Positions 53,171 to 62,414 are shown, counted from the stretch's first letter. The stretch is 64,000 nucleotides of DNA from Nocardioides dongkuii (GCF_014127485.1 NZ_CP059903.1:3966001-4030000), one strand, 5' to 3'. Notes: generated from the letters alone by a model not told the origin. A program made the numbers and translations.

Positions 53171-54511
53171 GTGCGACGCGCTGCAGGTCCTCTGCTCGCC
53201 CTGACCGTGGCGCTGGTGCTCGCGGACTCGGCCGTGGTCACCCTGGCCCTGCCCGACATCCTCGTGGAGCTGGACGCCTCGGTCGCCCAGGTCGCGTGGG
53301 TGCTGATCTCGTTCAACCTGGTGCTGGGGCTCGGCGCGGTGCCGACCGCGGCGGGGCTCGCCCGGGCCGATCCGCGGATCTTCGCCGCGCTCGGGATCGC
53401 GGTGTTCGCGGGCGCCTCCGCCTGGTGCGGGGTGGCGGGCTCGATCGACGTCCTGATCGCCGCCCGGTGCGTGCAGGCGGTCGGCGGCGCGCTGGCGCTC
53501 CTGGGGTGCCTGGAGCTGATGGTCGCGGAGTGGGGCGAGCGCCGCGGGGTGGCCGTCTGGGTCGCGGCCGGCGTGGTCGGCACGGCCGCCGGGCCGGTGG
53601 CGGGCGGGCTGCTCACGGAGGCGTTCTCGTGGGAGGCGATCTTCTGGGTGCAGGTGCCGTTCGCGGCGCTGGCGGTGCCGGCGGCGCTCGCCGTCCGCGC
53701 CGCGCCGGTGGACCCGCCGGACCGGCACCCCCCGGCCGTGCGCCCCAACCTGACCCTCGCCCTGCTGTCGGCGGCGCTCACGGCGGCGCTGTTCCTGCTG
53801 GTGCTGCTGCTGGTCCAGGGCTGGAGCCGGTCCCCGGCCACCGCGGCCCTCACCGTGTCGGTCGTGCCGGTGGCCGCCCTCGCCGCACGCCCGCTCGCGC
53901 GCCTGCTGCGGCCCTCGGCGGAGGTCGAGGTCGCGGTCGGCTGCTTCCTGGTCGCCGGGGGGCTCGCCGGGCTCGCGCTCCTCCCGTCGGCCCACCTCGG
54001 CTGGACGGTCGCACCGCAGGCGCTCGTGGGGCTCGGGCTCGGCCTCACCATGGACCGGCTCACCGCCCAGGCGATGGAGCTGCGCCTGCCGCGGGCCCGG
54101 CACGCCGGCTGGACCATCGGGGCGCGGCACCTCGGCGTGGTCGTGGGGCTGGCGATCCTGACGCCGGTGTTCACCGCGGACCTGCGCGCGGCCGAGGTGC
54201 CGGCCCAGGAGGCGATCACGTCGCTGGTCATCGACGCGCCCCTGCCGGTCGAGGACAAGATCGCGCTCGCGGAGGGTCTCGGCGAGGAGCTGGTGCAGCA
54301 GCAGGGCCGGATCCCCGACCTGCACCGCGCCTTCACGACGCTGGACCTGGACCCGGACGAGCGCCGGGCGGCGGACACCCTCGAGCGCGCGCTCGACTCC
54401 CAGCTGGAGCGCGCCGCCACGTGGGCGTTCCGCGACTCGTTCCTCATCGGCGCCGGGCTCGCGCTCGTCGCGCTGCTCACCGTCCTCGCGCCCCGGCGGA
54501 GACGCCCGTGA
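53171..54511 (+). CDS. MFS transporter (DHA2-like)
   Basis: 446 residues, 12-14 helices. It starts LLALTVALVLADSAVVTLALPDILVELDASVAQVAWVLISFNLVLG; motif C is GVVGTAAGPVAGGLLTEAFSWEAIFWVQVP, typical of drug efflux MFS. The region QAMELRLPRARHAGWTIGARHLG is unusual between helices. CAGGAT is 6 nt before the GTG and overlaps the stop of the upstream gene. Substrate unknown. Confidence 0.9.
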   Translation: MRRAAGPLLALTVALVLADSAVVTLALPDILVELDASVAQVAWVLISFNLVLGLGAVPTAAGLARADPRIFAALGIAVFAGASAWCGVAGSIDVLIAARCVQAVGGALALLGCLELMVAEWGERRGVAVWVAAGVVGTAAGPVAGGLLTEAFSWEAIFWVQVPFAALAVPAALAVRAAPVDPPDRHPPAVRPNLTLALLSAALTAALFLLVLLLVQGWSRSPATAALTVSVVPVAALAARPLARLLRPSAEVEVAVGCFLVAGGLAGLALLPSAHLGWTVAPQALVGLGLGLTMDRLTAQAMELRLPRARHAGWTIGARHLGVVVGLAILTPVFTADLRAAEVPAQEAITSLVIDAPLPVEDKIALAEGLGEELVQQQGRIPDLHRAFTTLDLDPDERRAADTLERALDSQLERAATWAFRDSFLIGAGLALVALLTVLAPRRRRP

Positions 54512-55116
54512 CCCGCGGGGGGAGCGCCGGCATGGTCGGGCTCGCGCTGGCGCTGGTCGGCGGCGTGCTCGCGGTCCAGCTCGCCCACGGCGGCGGCACG
54601 TTCGAGCCGCTCCGCGTGGCCGACCCGTGCGTGGTCCGCGAGGTCACCTCGCAGTCCGACGGCATCGAGGGGCTCACCGAGCGGCTGGTGCTGATCGGGG
54701 TCGACGAGGCCGCCTGCGAGCTGGGCGTCAGCCGCGAGACCCTCACCCTGGAGCTCGGTCGGGGCGGGGAGCCCACCGACGCCGAGGTCACGGCCCTGCA
54801 CGACGGGCTGGTCGCCGCCGTACGCCGGATGAAGGACGACGGCACCCTGCCGCCCGCCTCCGAGCTGGTCGACGAGGCGCTGGACTCCGCGGACCTGAAC
54901 CGCTTCCTCGAGGCCGCGCTCCGGGCGCTGCCGGACTCGCTCGTCGACGCCGCCCTGAAGACCGACGACGTGCTCGTCCGGGCCATCGACGACCTCGACC
55001 TCCGCCAGGTCCTCGCGGACCTCGACGACCAGGACCGCCTCGAGGAGCAGGTCGAGGCGGCGGTCACCCGGGCCGTGCAGGACTCGCTCGCCGACCGGGT
55101 CCGCGACCTGGTCTGA
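54508..55116 (+). CDS. exported helical protein, unknown
   Basis: 202 residues from GTG 54508, overlapping the MFS stop (GTGA). A signal anchor MVGLALALVGGVLAVQLAHG is followed by an Asp/Leu/Glu-rich helical domain (LVDEALDSADLNRFLEAALRALPDSLVDAALKTDDVLVRAIDDLDLRQVLADLDDQDRLEEQVEAAVTRAV). Two Cys in the first 60 residues. Coupling to the transporter suggests a shared role. Confidence 0.75.
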   Translation: MTRGGSAGMVGLALALVGGVLAVQLAHGGGTFEPLRVADPCVVREVTSQSDGIEGLTERLVLIGVDEAACELGVSRETLTLELGRGGEPTDAEVTALHDGLVAAVRRMKDDGTLPPASELVDEALDSADLNRFLEAALRALPDSLVDAALKTDDVLVRAIDDLDLRQVLADLDDQDRLEEQVEAAVTRAVQDSLADRVRDLV

Positions 55117-55144
55117 CGCGGTCGCGAAAAAAGATCGGGAACGC

Positions 55145-55174
55145 ACCAATCCATACGCCCGGGGGTGTCGAAAC
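55145..55174 (+). promoter_or_regulatory. possible ECF (SigK-like) promoter of the fasciclin gene
   Basis: CAATCC (55147-55152) and TCGAAA (55168-55173), 15 nt apart, resemble the SigK elements CCATCC and CCGAATA that drive fasciclin-type mpt70/mpt83 genes in mycobacteria. Spacing is 1-2 nt shorter than usual. Confidence 0.35.
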
Positions 55175-55221
55175 ACGTCACAGAGCGACCCCGCTCCACA
55201 CCGAACACCCCAGGAGGAACG

Positions 55222-55854
55222 ATGAACACGCGCATCACCACCGGTCTCGCCGCCCTCGCGACCATCGCGCTCGCGGCCACCGGCATCGCCCCCGCCCAGG
55301 CGGACTCCGCCGAGCGCCAGGACGGGCGGCGCAGCCTGGCCACCGTCCTCGCCGAGGACGGCACCAAGCTGGACAAGAACTGGAAGGACTTCGACATCGT
55401 GGAGCAGGCGGTCCTCGCCGTCCTCGCGGAGAAGCCGCACAGCCCCGTGGGCCTGCTCACCCAGGGCGGCAAGCGCGCGACCGTGTTCGTGCCCACCGAC
55501 GGGGCGTTCCGGTTCCTCGTCAAGGGCCTGACCGGCAAGTCCCCGGCCACGGAGCGCGCGACGCTCAAGGCCGTCACCTCGGTCGCCGACGTCGACACCC
55601 TCGAGACCGTGCTGCTCTACCACGTGATCGCCGGCAAGACGCTGCCGTCGGGCAAGGTGCTGGACGCCGTCGGCTCGAAGGTGACCACCGCCCAGGGCGG
55701 CAAGATCAAGATCACCCTGCGCCAGGGCAAGGTCACCCTCGTCGACCGCGACAAGGACGCCCAGAACGCCCAGGTCGTCGTCCTGGACATCAACAAGGGC
55801 AACAAGCAGATCGGCCACGCCGTCAACCGGGTGCTGCGCCCGGTCGACCTCTGA
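55222..55854 (+). CDS. secreted fasciclin-domain protein
   Basis: 210 residues. A strong CAGGAGGAACG ribosome site fixes ATG 55222. Signal peptide MNTRITTGLAALATIALAATGIAPAQA. One FAS1 domain follows (FDIVEQAVLAVLAEK; ATVFVPTDGAFRFLVKGLTG; LETVLLYHVIAGKTLPSGKVLDA ... INKGNKQIGHAVNRVLRP); FVPTD and YHVI are the family motifs. Cell-surface or secreted adhesion-type protein, probably under stress control. Confidence 0.93.
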   Translation: MNTRITTGLAALATIALAATGIAPAQADSAERQDGRRSLATVLAEDGTKLDKNWKDFDIVEQAVLAVLAEKPHSPVGLLTQGGKRATVFVPTDGAFRFLVKGLTGKSPATERATLKAVTSVADVDTLETVLLYHVIAGKTLPSGKVLDAVGSKVTTAQGGKIKITLRQGKVTLVDRDKDAQNAQVVVLDINKGNKQIGHAVNRVLRPVDL

Positions 55855-55904
55855 GCCGAGCGTCAGTCCGCGGCGGTGGCGGGTCCGGTCCGTACCTTTG
55901 CCCC

Positions 55905-56843
55905 ATGAACCGGACCCGCCGCCGTCCCCGGGTCGCGGCCCTCGTCGTCCTCGGCGGCCTGGTGCTGGCGGGGTGCTCGACGTCGTCCGACGAGCCGGCC
56001 GCCGAGCCCAGCACCGCTGAGTCCAGCACCGCCGAGTCCTCCGCCGAGCCGAGCGCCACCGCCGTGCCCGAGGGCCCGAGGTACGTCGCGCTCGGCGACT
56101 CCTACACCTCCTCGCCGCTCATCTCGGAGCAGGCCACGGAGGACGGCTGCCTGCGCTCGTCGACGAACTACCCCGCGCTGGTCGCCGGGGAGCTCGGCGC
56201 CGAGCTCACCGACGTCAGCTGCGGCGGGGCGGAGACCACGCACGTGACCGCGCCGCAGCCCACCCTCACCGGCACCGTGCCGCCGCAGCTCGACGCGGTG
56301 GGCGCCGACACCGAGCTGGTCACGATCGGCCTCGGCGGCAACGACCGGGGCGTCTTCAGCCGGTTGATCGGGTGCACGCAGCAGCGCGCGGCCGACCCGG
56401 AGGGGTCGCCGTGCCTCGACGCCCTCGGCCCCGAGGGCGTCGCGACCCTGGAGCAGGACGTGGCGGCCACCGGCCCCGCGCTGACCGCGGTGATCGAGCA
56501 GGTGCGGGAGCGCGCGCCGGACGCGGAGATCGTGGTCGTGGGCTACCCGCGGTTCGTCCCCGACGAGGGCGCCTGCCCCGACCTGATGCCGCTCGCCACC
56601 GGCGACGTGCCGTTCCTGGCCGACCTCAACGAGCAGCTCGCGGACGTCCAGGCCGAGGCGGCCCGCGCCGCGGGCGCGACGTACGTCGACGTGTACGCCG
56701 CCAGCGCCGGCCACGACGTCTGCTCCGCGCAGCCCTGGGTCAACGGCCAGCAGACCGTCCCGGGCACCGCGCTCGCGTTCCACCCCCTCGCCGCCGGCCA
56801 GCAGGCCGTCGCCGACCTGGTGCTGGAGGCCGTGGCGGGGTAG
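55905..56843 (+). CDS. SGNH/GDSL hydrolase lipoprotein
   Basis: 312 residues. Lipobox in AALVVLGGLVLAGC; Ser/Ala/Glu linker; YVALGDSYTSSPL (block I), VSCGGAETTHV (II), IGLGGNDRG (III) and FHPLAAGQQAVADLV (block V, His). Cys pairs suggest disulfides. It is similar to secreted SGNH esterases of Streptomyces. TACCTT ends 6 nt before the ATG. An 11-bp inverted repeat (55878-55888 and 55910-55920) encloses the start codon. Confidence 0.9.
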   Translation: MNRTRRRPRVAALVVLGGLVLAGCSTSSDEPAAEPSTAESSTAESSAEPSATAVPEGPRYVALGDSYTSSPLISEQATEDGCLRSSTNYPALVAGELGAELTDVSCGGAETTHVTAPQPTLTGTVPPQLDAVGADTELVTIGLGGNDRGVFSRLIGCTQQRAADPEGSPCLDALGPEGVATLEQDVAATGPALTAVIEQVRERAPDAEIVVVGYPRFVPDEGACPDLMPLATGDVPFLADLNEQLADVQAEAARAAGATYVDVYAASAGHDVCSAQPWVNGQQTVPGTALAFHPLAAGQQAVADLVLEAVAG

Positions 56844-58352
56844 TCAGACCGCGTCGTGGACGACCCGGCCGTCGACCACGGTGAGGGCGACCCGCATCCC
56901 GCGGAGGACGGCGGCGGCGGCGACGGTGTCGGGAGCGTCCCGGGCGAGCGGGTCGGCGTCGAGGAGGACCAGGTCGCCGCGGGAGCCGACGGCGACCGTG
57001 GGCCGGCCGTCGACCGAGGCGGCGAAGGCCTCGCGGGGGGTGATCGCCTGCTCGGCGTGCCAGGCCTCGCGCTCGTCGCCGCTGCGGTGCACGGCGGCGG
57101 CCATCGCCAGCCACGGGTCGAGCGGCGAGACGGGGGCGTCCGAGCCGAGCGCCAGCGTGACGCCGGCGTCCAGCATCCACCGGAACGCGAAGCAGCGCTC
57201 GGCGCGGTCGGGCCACACCTTCTCGGTCAGGTCGCGGTCGTCGAGCAGGTGGGCGGGCTGCACGCTGCCGCGGATGCCGAGCTCGGCCATCCGGCGTACG
57301 TCGTCGCGGCCGACGACCTGCGCGTGCTCGATCGAGCCGCGCGCCCCGGTCTCGGCGTACGCCGCGAGCGCGTCGGCCACCGCGGCGTCGCCGATGGCGT
57401 GGGTCGCGACCTCGAGCCCGGCGCCGTGCGCGCGGGCGAGCAGCCGGCGCAGCTCCTCGGGCGGCTGGTTGGGCTGGCCGCAGGGGTACTCGAGGCGGCG
57501 CGCGTCGGCGTACGGCTCGCAGCACCACGCGGTGCGGGTGTTCAGCGAGCCGTCGCTGATGATCTTCAGCGGGCCCATGGTCAGCAGCGGGTCGCCGGCG
57601 AGCGGGTCGCCGGTGCGCAGCCCGGCCTCGATGACGTCCTCCAGCGTGTCGGCGTACGTCGCCCACCGCACCCGGAGCGTGTCGCAGCCCTGGTGCCACC
57701 GCTCGGTCCAGCCGTCGCGGCTCGCGCCGAACTCGAAGTCGGCGAGCCCGACCACGCCCACCGCAGCGGCCCGCGCGAGCGTGCCCCGGTAGGCCTTCGG
57801 GGACGTGCCGTCGTTGCCCACGAGCGTGGCGAGGCGCGGGTAGGCGGCGAACCACTCGGTCTCCCGCACGACGGAGTCGCGCACCGGCATCGCGAGGTGC
57901 ATCAGCGCGGTGGTGTTGAGCCAGGCGTGGTGGCCGTCGCCGCTGATCAGCACGACCGGGGTGTCGCCGGAGACCGCGTCGAGCTCGGAGACCGTGACGT
58001 CGCGCTCCCAGCCGCCGGCGCGGTGCCCCCACCCGATCACCGGCACGCCGGGGTGCGCGGCGACCCGGGCGGCCACGCGCCCGACCACCTCCTCCGGCGT
58101 CCGCGCCCCGGCGAGGTCGAGCCGCTGCGAGGCGAGCGTCCACTGCGCGAGGTGGACGTGCTGGTCCCACAGGCCCGGCGCCAGCCAGCGGCCGCCGGCG
58201 TCCACCTCGTCGACCCCCGGCGGCCGGTCCAGCCGCACGCCGACGGCGGTCACGGTGCCGTCCTCGACCAGGACGTCGACCGGGGCGTCCGGCACCAGCG
58301 CGCCGGTCTCCACCGGCACCAGGCGCGCGTCGCGCAGGACAAGGCTGCTCAC
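56844..58352 (-). CDS. amidohydrolase family 3 (YtcJ-like) protein
   Basis: 502 residues. Composite-domain N-terminus (VLRDARLVPVETGALVPD), metal motif GLWDQHVHLAQW, LKIISDGSLNTRTAWCCEPY, the late His in EVATHAIGDAAV and SIEHAQVV, and LGSDAPVSPLDPW. Members hydrolyse amides or related bonds; substrate unknown. Start GTG 58352 with TAGCGT 7 nt upstream. The stop lies immediately next to that of the SGNH lipoprotein gene (TAG-TCA). Confidence 0.92.
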   Translation of the reverse strand: MSSLVLRDARLVPVETGALVPDAPVDVLVEDGTVTAVGVRLDRPPGVDEVDAGGRWLAPGLWDQHVHLAQWTLASQRLDLAGARTPEEVVGRVAARVAAHPGVPVIGWGHRAGGWERDVTVSELDAVSGDTPVVLISGDGHHAWLNTTALMHLAMPVRDSVVRETEWFAAYPRLATLVGNDGTSPKAYRGTLARAAAVGVVGLADFEFGASRDGWTERWHQGCDTLRVRWATYADTLEDVIEAGLRTGDPLAGDPLLTMGPLKIISDGSLNTRTAWCCEPYADARRLEYPCGQPNQPPEELRRLLARAHGAGLEVATHAIGDAAVADALAAYAETGARGSIEHAQVVGRDDVRRMAELGIRGSVQPAHLLDDRDLTEKVWPDRAERCFAFRWMLDAGVTLALGSDAPVSPLDPWLAMAAAVHRSGDEREAWHAEQAITPREAFAASVDGRPTVAVGSRGDLVLLDADPLARDAPDTVAAAAVLRGMRVALTVVDGRVVHDAV

Positions 58353-58414
58353 GCCGCGAACGCTAGGACAGCGAGGAGCCCGGCGTACACCCGGCACCCA
58401 CTACGGTGTCGGCC

Positions 58415-59053
58415 ATGACGGCGCGCGGGCTCGTGGCGGCGCTCGCGCTGGCGCTCGTCGGCCTCGCGGCGGGGTACGGCGTGGGCGCGCTGCGAGGCGG
58501 GGAGCCGGGCACGATCCCGGTCGCCGCGCCGCTGCCCGCGGCCTCCCCGGCGTACCCCCGCGACCCCGAGGTCACCGTCCGCCCGGACCCCGACTTCCCG
58601 ACCCTGGAGCGCAACCTCCCGGTGCGGCCGGTGCGCCTGGGGGAGCCGCCGTTCGACCTGCGGCTGCTCGTCCCGCGCGGGTGGATCCGCTCGGACGCGA
58701 CGATGGGCGCCTCGCAGTGGTACCCGCCGCCGGGGCCGGACCTCACCGAGAACACCTACTTCCTGCGCGTCCGGTTCGTGGCGAGCCTGTTCACCGGCGT
58801 CGAGGAGGCCCGCGACGCCCGGATCGAGGCGCTCGGCAGCGCGAGCGGCATCAGCGAGCTCGACGTCGAGTCGCGCAGCGCGGACACGTTCGTCGCGACG
58901 TACGTCTCCGAGGGCTACCGGCGGGTGACCATGGAGCGGTTCGTGACCGACGGCCGCAGCGGCAACGCGTTCGCCTCGATCGCGGTGATCGGGCGCGAGG
59001 AGGACCGCGACGGGCTCACCAGCCTGCTCGAGGCGGTGACCAGCACCCGCTAG
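58415..59053 (+). CDS. exported protein, possible sensor-type beta domain
   Basis: 212 residues. ATG 58415 follows TACGGT by 7 nt. One N-terminal helix (GLVAALALALVGLAAGYGVGAL), a Pro-rich linker, then a compact domain (FDLRLLVPRGWIRSDATMGASQWYPP ... TFVATYVSEGYRRVTMERFVTDGRSGNAFASIAVIGREEDRDGLTSLLEAV) resembling the PsbP/Mog1-like fold. It is convergent with a kinase gene whose extracytoplasmic end looks alike; the two share CTAG at their stops. Confidence 0.78.
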   Translation: MTARGLVAALALALVGLAAGYGVGALRGGEPGTIPVAAPLPAASPAYPRDPEVTVRPDPDFPTLERNLPVRPVRLGEPPFDLRLLVPRGWIRSDATMGASQWYPPPGPDLTENTYFLRVRFVASLFTGVEEARDARIEALGSASGISELDVESRSADTFVATYVSEGYRRVTMERFVTDGRSGNAFASIAVIGREEDRDGLTSLLEAVTSTR

Positions 59054-60492
59054 AGGCCGTGCGTCTCGACGCTGTCGAGCACCCGGTTCGCGGTGGCGGT
59101 GTCGGCGCTGCGCACCTGCACCCAGAGCAGCCGGTTGGCGGCCACCTGCACCACCCGTTCGGCGGTGACGCCGCCCGGGCAGTCGGTGTGCATGACCGTC
59201 GTCGACGGCTGGTCGCCCTCGTCGGTGACCGGGCCGCCGGTGGTCCCGCACTCGGGGTGGCCCGGCAGCTGCTCGGGCAGCGCGTCCCCCGGCATCAGGC
59301 CGACGAACACGCCCTCGCCGCGGCGCTCCGGGTCGGCCCAGTCCCGCGTGCTCCCGACCGACAGCGCGGGGTAGCCGGCGCCGTCCTGCGGGGCGTCCCA
59401 CCCGTCGTCCGCCACCGCCCGGTGCCAGTCGGGCGGGACGACCACGCTGAGGTAGCCGGACGCGTCGGCGACCTCGACGTGGGGGTCCGTCCGCGCGTCC
59501 TCCGCCGCCAGCCCGCCCGCGACGCCCGCGGCCAGCGCCGCCACGCCGACGACGGCCGGCACCCAGCGGCGGCGGCGCGCGGGCGCGGTGGGCAGGGTGC
59601 GCGCGGGCCGCGCGATCGGCTGGGTGAGCTCGGGGTCGACCGGCAGCCAGGGGCCGCCGGTGTCGCCGGCACCGGCGGCCGCGGGCCCGAGCGCGGCGGC
59701 CAGCGCGTCGACGTACGACGCCACGTCGGGCCAGCGCTCCTCGCGGTCCGCGGCGAGCGCGCGGCGGACCACCGCGTCGACCTCGGGCGGGAGGGGCCGG
59801 CCCGGTGAGGTCAGGGGTGGCGGCGGGCCGGGGCGGGCCGCCGCGGCCAGGCTGGCGTGGGCGTACGGCGCGCGGCCGGCGAGCAGCAGGTAGGTCAGCG
59901 CGCCCAGCGAGTAGAGGTCGGCGCGCGCGTCGAGCGGCTCGCCCTGCGCCTGCTCCGGCGCCACGAACGACGGCGTGCCCGCGACCATGGTCAGCCGCGA
60001 GGACACGTCCAGCGCCTTGCCGAGCCCGAGGTCGGCGACCATCGCGCGCACCGTGCCGTCGACGGTGCGGAACAGCACGTTCGCCGGCTTCACGTCGCGG
60101 TGCAGGATGCCGCGCCGGTGCAGCGCGGTGAGCCCGGCGCCGACCTGGCGGACCACCTCGAGCGCCTGGCCGGCGGTGAGGCCCTCGACCTCGAGCCGGT
60201 CCGCGAGCGTCCCCTGGTCGGCGTACGTCATCACCAGGTAGGGGCGGCCGTCCTCGAGCTCGCCGGCGTCGAAGACCTGCACGACGTGCGGGGACTCGAC
60301 GCGGCGCAGGTAGCGGCCCTCCTCGAGGAAGCGGCGCCGCACCTGGTGGTCCTCGGTCCAGTTGTCGGCGAGCACCTTGACCGCGACCGGCGCGTCGAGC
60401 TGCTCGTCGTAGGCCAGCCAGACGGTGGCGAAGCCGCCGGCGCCGATCCGCCGGCGCACGGCGTACCGGCCGAGGCGGCTGGGCATGGACAC
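59050..60492 (-). CDS. receptor-type Ser/Thr protein kinase (PknB-like)
   Basis: 480 residues. Kinase domain: glycine loop RIGAGGFATVWLAY, VAVKVL Lys, HRDVKPANVLF catalytic loop, VADLGLGKAL in place of DFG, TPSFVAPEQAQGE activation end, DLYSLGALTYLLLAGRAPY. A helix (WVPAVVGVAALAAGVAGGLAA) leads to an outer domain (LSVVVPPDWHRAVADDGW ...). GTG 60492 is preferred to ATG 60486 because CATACT ends exactly 6 nt before it. It is divergent from an ABC exporter pair and may regulate it. Confidence 0.94.
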   Translation of the reverse strand: MSMPSRLGRYAVRRRIGAGGFATVWLAYDEQLDAPVAVKVLADNWTEDHQVRRRFLEEGRYLRRVESPHVVQVFDAGELEDGRPYLVMTYADQGTLADRLEVEGLTAGQALEVVRQVGAGLTALHRRGILHRDVKPANVLFRTVDGTVRAMVADLGLGKALDVSSRLTMVAGTPSFVAPEQAQGEPLDARADLYSLGALTYLLLAGRAPYAHASLAAAARPGPPPPLTSPGRPLPPEVDAVVRRALAADREERWPDVASYVDALAAALGPAAAGAGDTGGPWLPVDPELTQPIARPARTLPTAPARRRRWVPAVVGVAALAAGVAGGLAAEDARTDPHVEVADASGYLSVVVPPDWHRAVADDGWDAPQDGAGYPALSVGSTRDWADPERRGEGVFVGLMPGDALPEQLPGHPECGTTGGPVTDEGDQPSTTVMHTDCPGGVTAERVVQVAANRLLWVQVRSADTATANRVLDSVETHGL

Positions 60493-60597
60493 CCGCTCAG
60501 TATGGCGACCCTGAGACGACTCAGGGGTGTGGACAGGGGTCGGACCAGCGTCGTTCCCCGATGTGGCGGGGGTCGCCCCGGCGACAGGCTGAGGCCC

Positions 60598-61545
60598 ATG
60601 ATCACGGTCGAGAACCTCACCAAGCAGTACGGCGGATTCACCGCCGTCGACGACGTCACCTTCACGGCGCGACCCGGTCGCGTCACCGGCTTCCTGGGGC
60701 CCAACGGCGCCGGGAAGTCCACCAGCATGCGGGTCATGGTCGGGCTCACGCCGGCCACGTCCGGCACCGCGCACGTGCTCGGGCGCCGCTTCGCCGAGCT
60801 GCCGAACCCCGGCCTCGAGGTCGGCGTGCTGCTCGACGCCTCCGCCCAGCACGCCGGGCGCACCGGCCGCGAGATCCTCACCGTCGCCCAGCGCACCATG
60901 GGCCTCCCGGCCCGCCGGGTCGACGAGATGCTCGAGCGGGTCAGCCTCACGCCGACCGAGGCGGGCCGCCGGGTCCGGCACTACTCCCTCGGCATGCGGC
61001 AGCGCCTCGGCATCGCCACGGCCCTGCTCGGCGAGCCGGAGGTGCTGGTGCTCGACGAGCCCGCCAACGGCCTCGACCCGGCCGGCATCCGGTGGATGCG
61101 CGACCTGCTGCGGAGGTACGCCGACGCGGGCGCCACCGTGCTGCTCTCCAGCCACCTGCTGCACGAGATCGAGGTGATCGCCGACGACCTCGTGGTGATC
61201 GGGCAGGGCCGGGTGGTCGCGCAGGGCACCAAGGCCGAGCTGCTGGCCTCCGCCGGCACGCTGGTCCGCACCCGCGCGGTCCCCGACCTCACCCGCGCGC
61301 TCACGGCGTCCGGCCTCACCCCCGTCCCCAGCGGCGCGACCAGCGGCCAGGACGCGCTGCGCGTCGACGCCGACCCCGAGGTCGTCGGCAAGGTCGCGCT
61401 CGAGGCGGGTGTCCCGCTCGTCGAGCTGCGCGCCGCCGAGGGCGCGGGCCTCGAGGAGATGTTCCTCGAGCTCACCGCCGAGACCCAGCGCGAGTCCGCG
61501 TCCACCACGTCCGCCGGCACCACCACGCAAGGAGCAGCAGCATGA
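60598..61545 (+). CDS. ABC transporter ATPase
   Basis: 315 residues. Walker A GPNGAGKST, signature YSLGMRQRLGIATAL, Walker B VLVLDEPANGLDP, H-loop SSHLLHE. CAGGCT ends 7 nt before the ATG. The permease gene overlaps its end (ATGA). Exporter of the drug/lantibiotic immunity type by sequence style; substrate unknown. Confidence 0.95.
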   Translation: MITVENLTKQYGGFTAVDDVTFTARPGRVTGFLGPNGAGKSTSMRVMVGLTPATSGTAHVLGRRFAELPNPGLEVGVLLDASAQHAGRTGREILTVAQRTMGLPARRVDEMLERVSLTPTEAGRRVRHYSLGMRQRLGIATALLGEPEVLVLDEPANGLDPAGIRWMRDLLRRYADAGATVLLSSHLLHEIEVIADDLVVIGQGRVVAQGTKAELLASAGTLVRTRAVPDLTRALTASGLTPVPSGATSGQDALRVDADPEVVGKVALEAGVPLVELRAAEGAGLEEMFLELTAETQRESASTTSAGTTTQGAAA

Positions 61546-62351
61546 GCACCGCCGTCCTCGACCAGGAGGTCGCCGCCCGTCCGGCGCGGCCGGCCCCCGC
61601 CCCCATCCCGATGTCCCGGCTCGTCTCGGTCGAGCTGCGCAAGTCCCTCGACACCCGCTCCGGCTTCTGGCTGCTCGCCGGCGTCGGGATCGCCGCCGTG
61701 CTGGCGACCGCCGCAACCATCGCGTTCGCGCCCGACGACCAGATCACCTACGACAGCTTCGGGGCCGCCATCGGCATCCCGATGGCCGTGCTGCTGCCGA
61801 TCATCGCGATCCTCTCGATCACCAGCGAGTGGAGCCAGCGCAGCGGGCTCACGTCGTTCACGCTGGTCCCGCACCGCGGGCGGGTGGTCGCGGCGAAGCT
61901 CGCCGTGGCCCTCGGCATCGGCGTGACCTCGATGGTGGTCGCGCTCACCGTGGGCGCGCTGGGCAACGTGCTCGGCGCCGCGATCGTGGGCGTCGACCCG
62001 GTCTGGGACATCGAGGCCACCAGCCTCGCCACGCTGGCGCTGTTCCAGATCCTCAACATGCTGATCGGCTTCACGCTGGGCGTGCTGTTCCGCAGCTCGG
62101 CCGTCGCGATCGTCGGCTACTTCGTCTTCAGCTTCGTCCTGGTGACCCTCACCGAGGTGCTCGCCGCGACCCAGCAGTGGTTCGCCGACCTGCGGCCCTG
62201 GGTGGACTTCAACTTCGCGCAGGGCGCGCTCACCGACGGCGCGTCGATGACCGGCGAGCACTGGGCGCAGCTCGGCGTGACCGGGTTCGTCTGGGTGGTC
62301 CTCCCCCTGGCCGCTGGGCTCTGGGGCGTGCTGCGCTCCGAGGTGAAGTAG
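61542..62351 (+). CDS. ABC-2 type permease
   Basis: 269 residues with six helices (GFWLLAGVGIAAVLATAATIAFA; AVLLPIIAILSITSEWSQRSGLTSFTLVPHRGRVVAAKLA; IGFTLGVLFRSSAVAIVGYFVFSFVLVTLTEVLA). SEWSQRSGLTSFTLVP is the conserved loop of ABC-2 exporters. Partner of the preceding ATPase. Confidence 0.93.
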   Translation: MSTAVLDQEVAARPARPAPAPIPMSRLVSVELRKSLDTRSGFWLLAGVGIAAVLATAATIAFAPDDQITYDSFGAAIGIPMAVLLPIIAILSITSEWSQRSGLTSFTLVPHRGRVVAAKLAVALGIGVTSMVVALTVGALGNVLGAAIVGVDPVWDIEATSLATLALFQILNMLIGFTLGVLFRSSAVAIVGYFVFSFVLVTLTEVLAATQQWFADLRPWVDFNFAQGALTDGASMTGEHWAQLGVTGFVWVVLPLAAGLWGVLRSEVK

Positions 62352-62414
62352 CCGGCTCCCCCTCCCCGTCCCCGCCGGCCCGTAGGCTGCGCGCGGACAG
62401 GGAGGGGTGCTGCC

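Noticed and set aside
51013-55818. Open frame of about 1600 codons on the minus strand
   Set aside because: It lies antisense to the PucR-like, MFS, exported-protein and fasciclin genes and consists of Arg/Gly/Ala/Pro-rich sequence typical of the shadow frame in high-GC DNA. Only its last part touches the real reductase gene, in a different frame.
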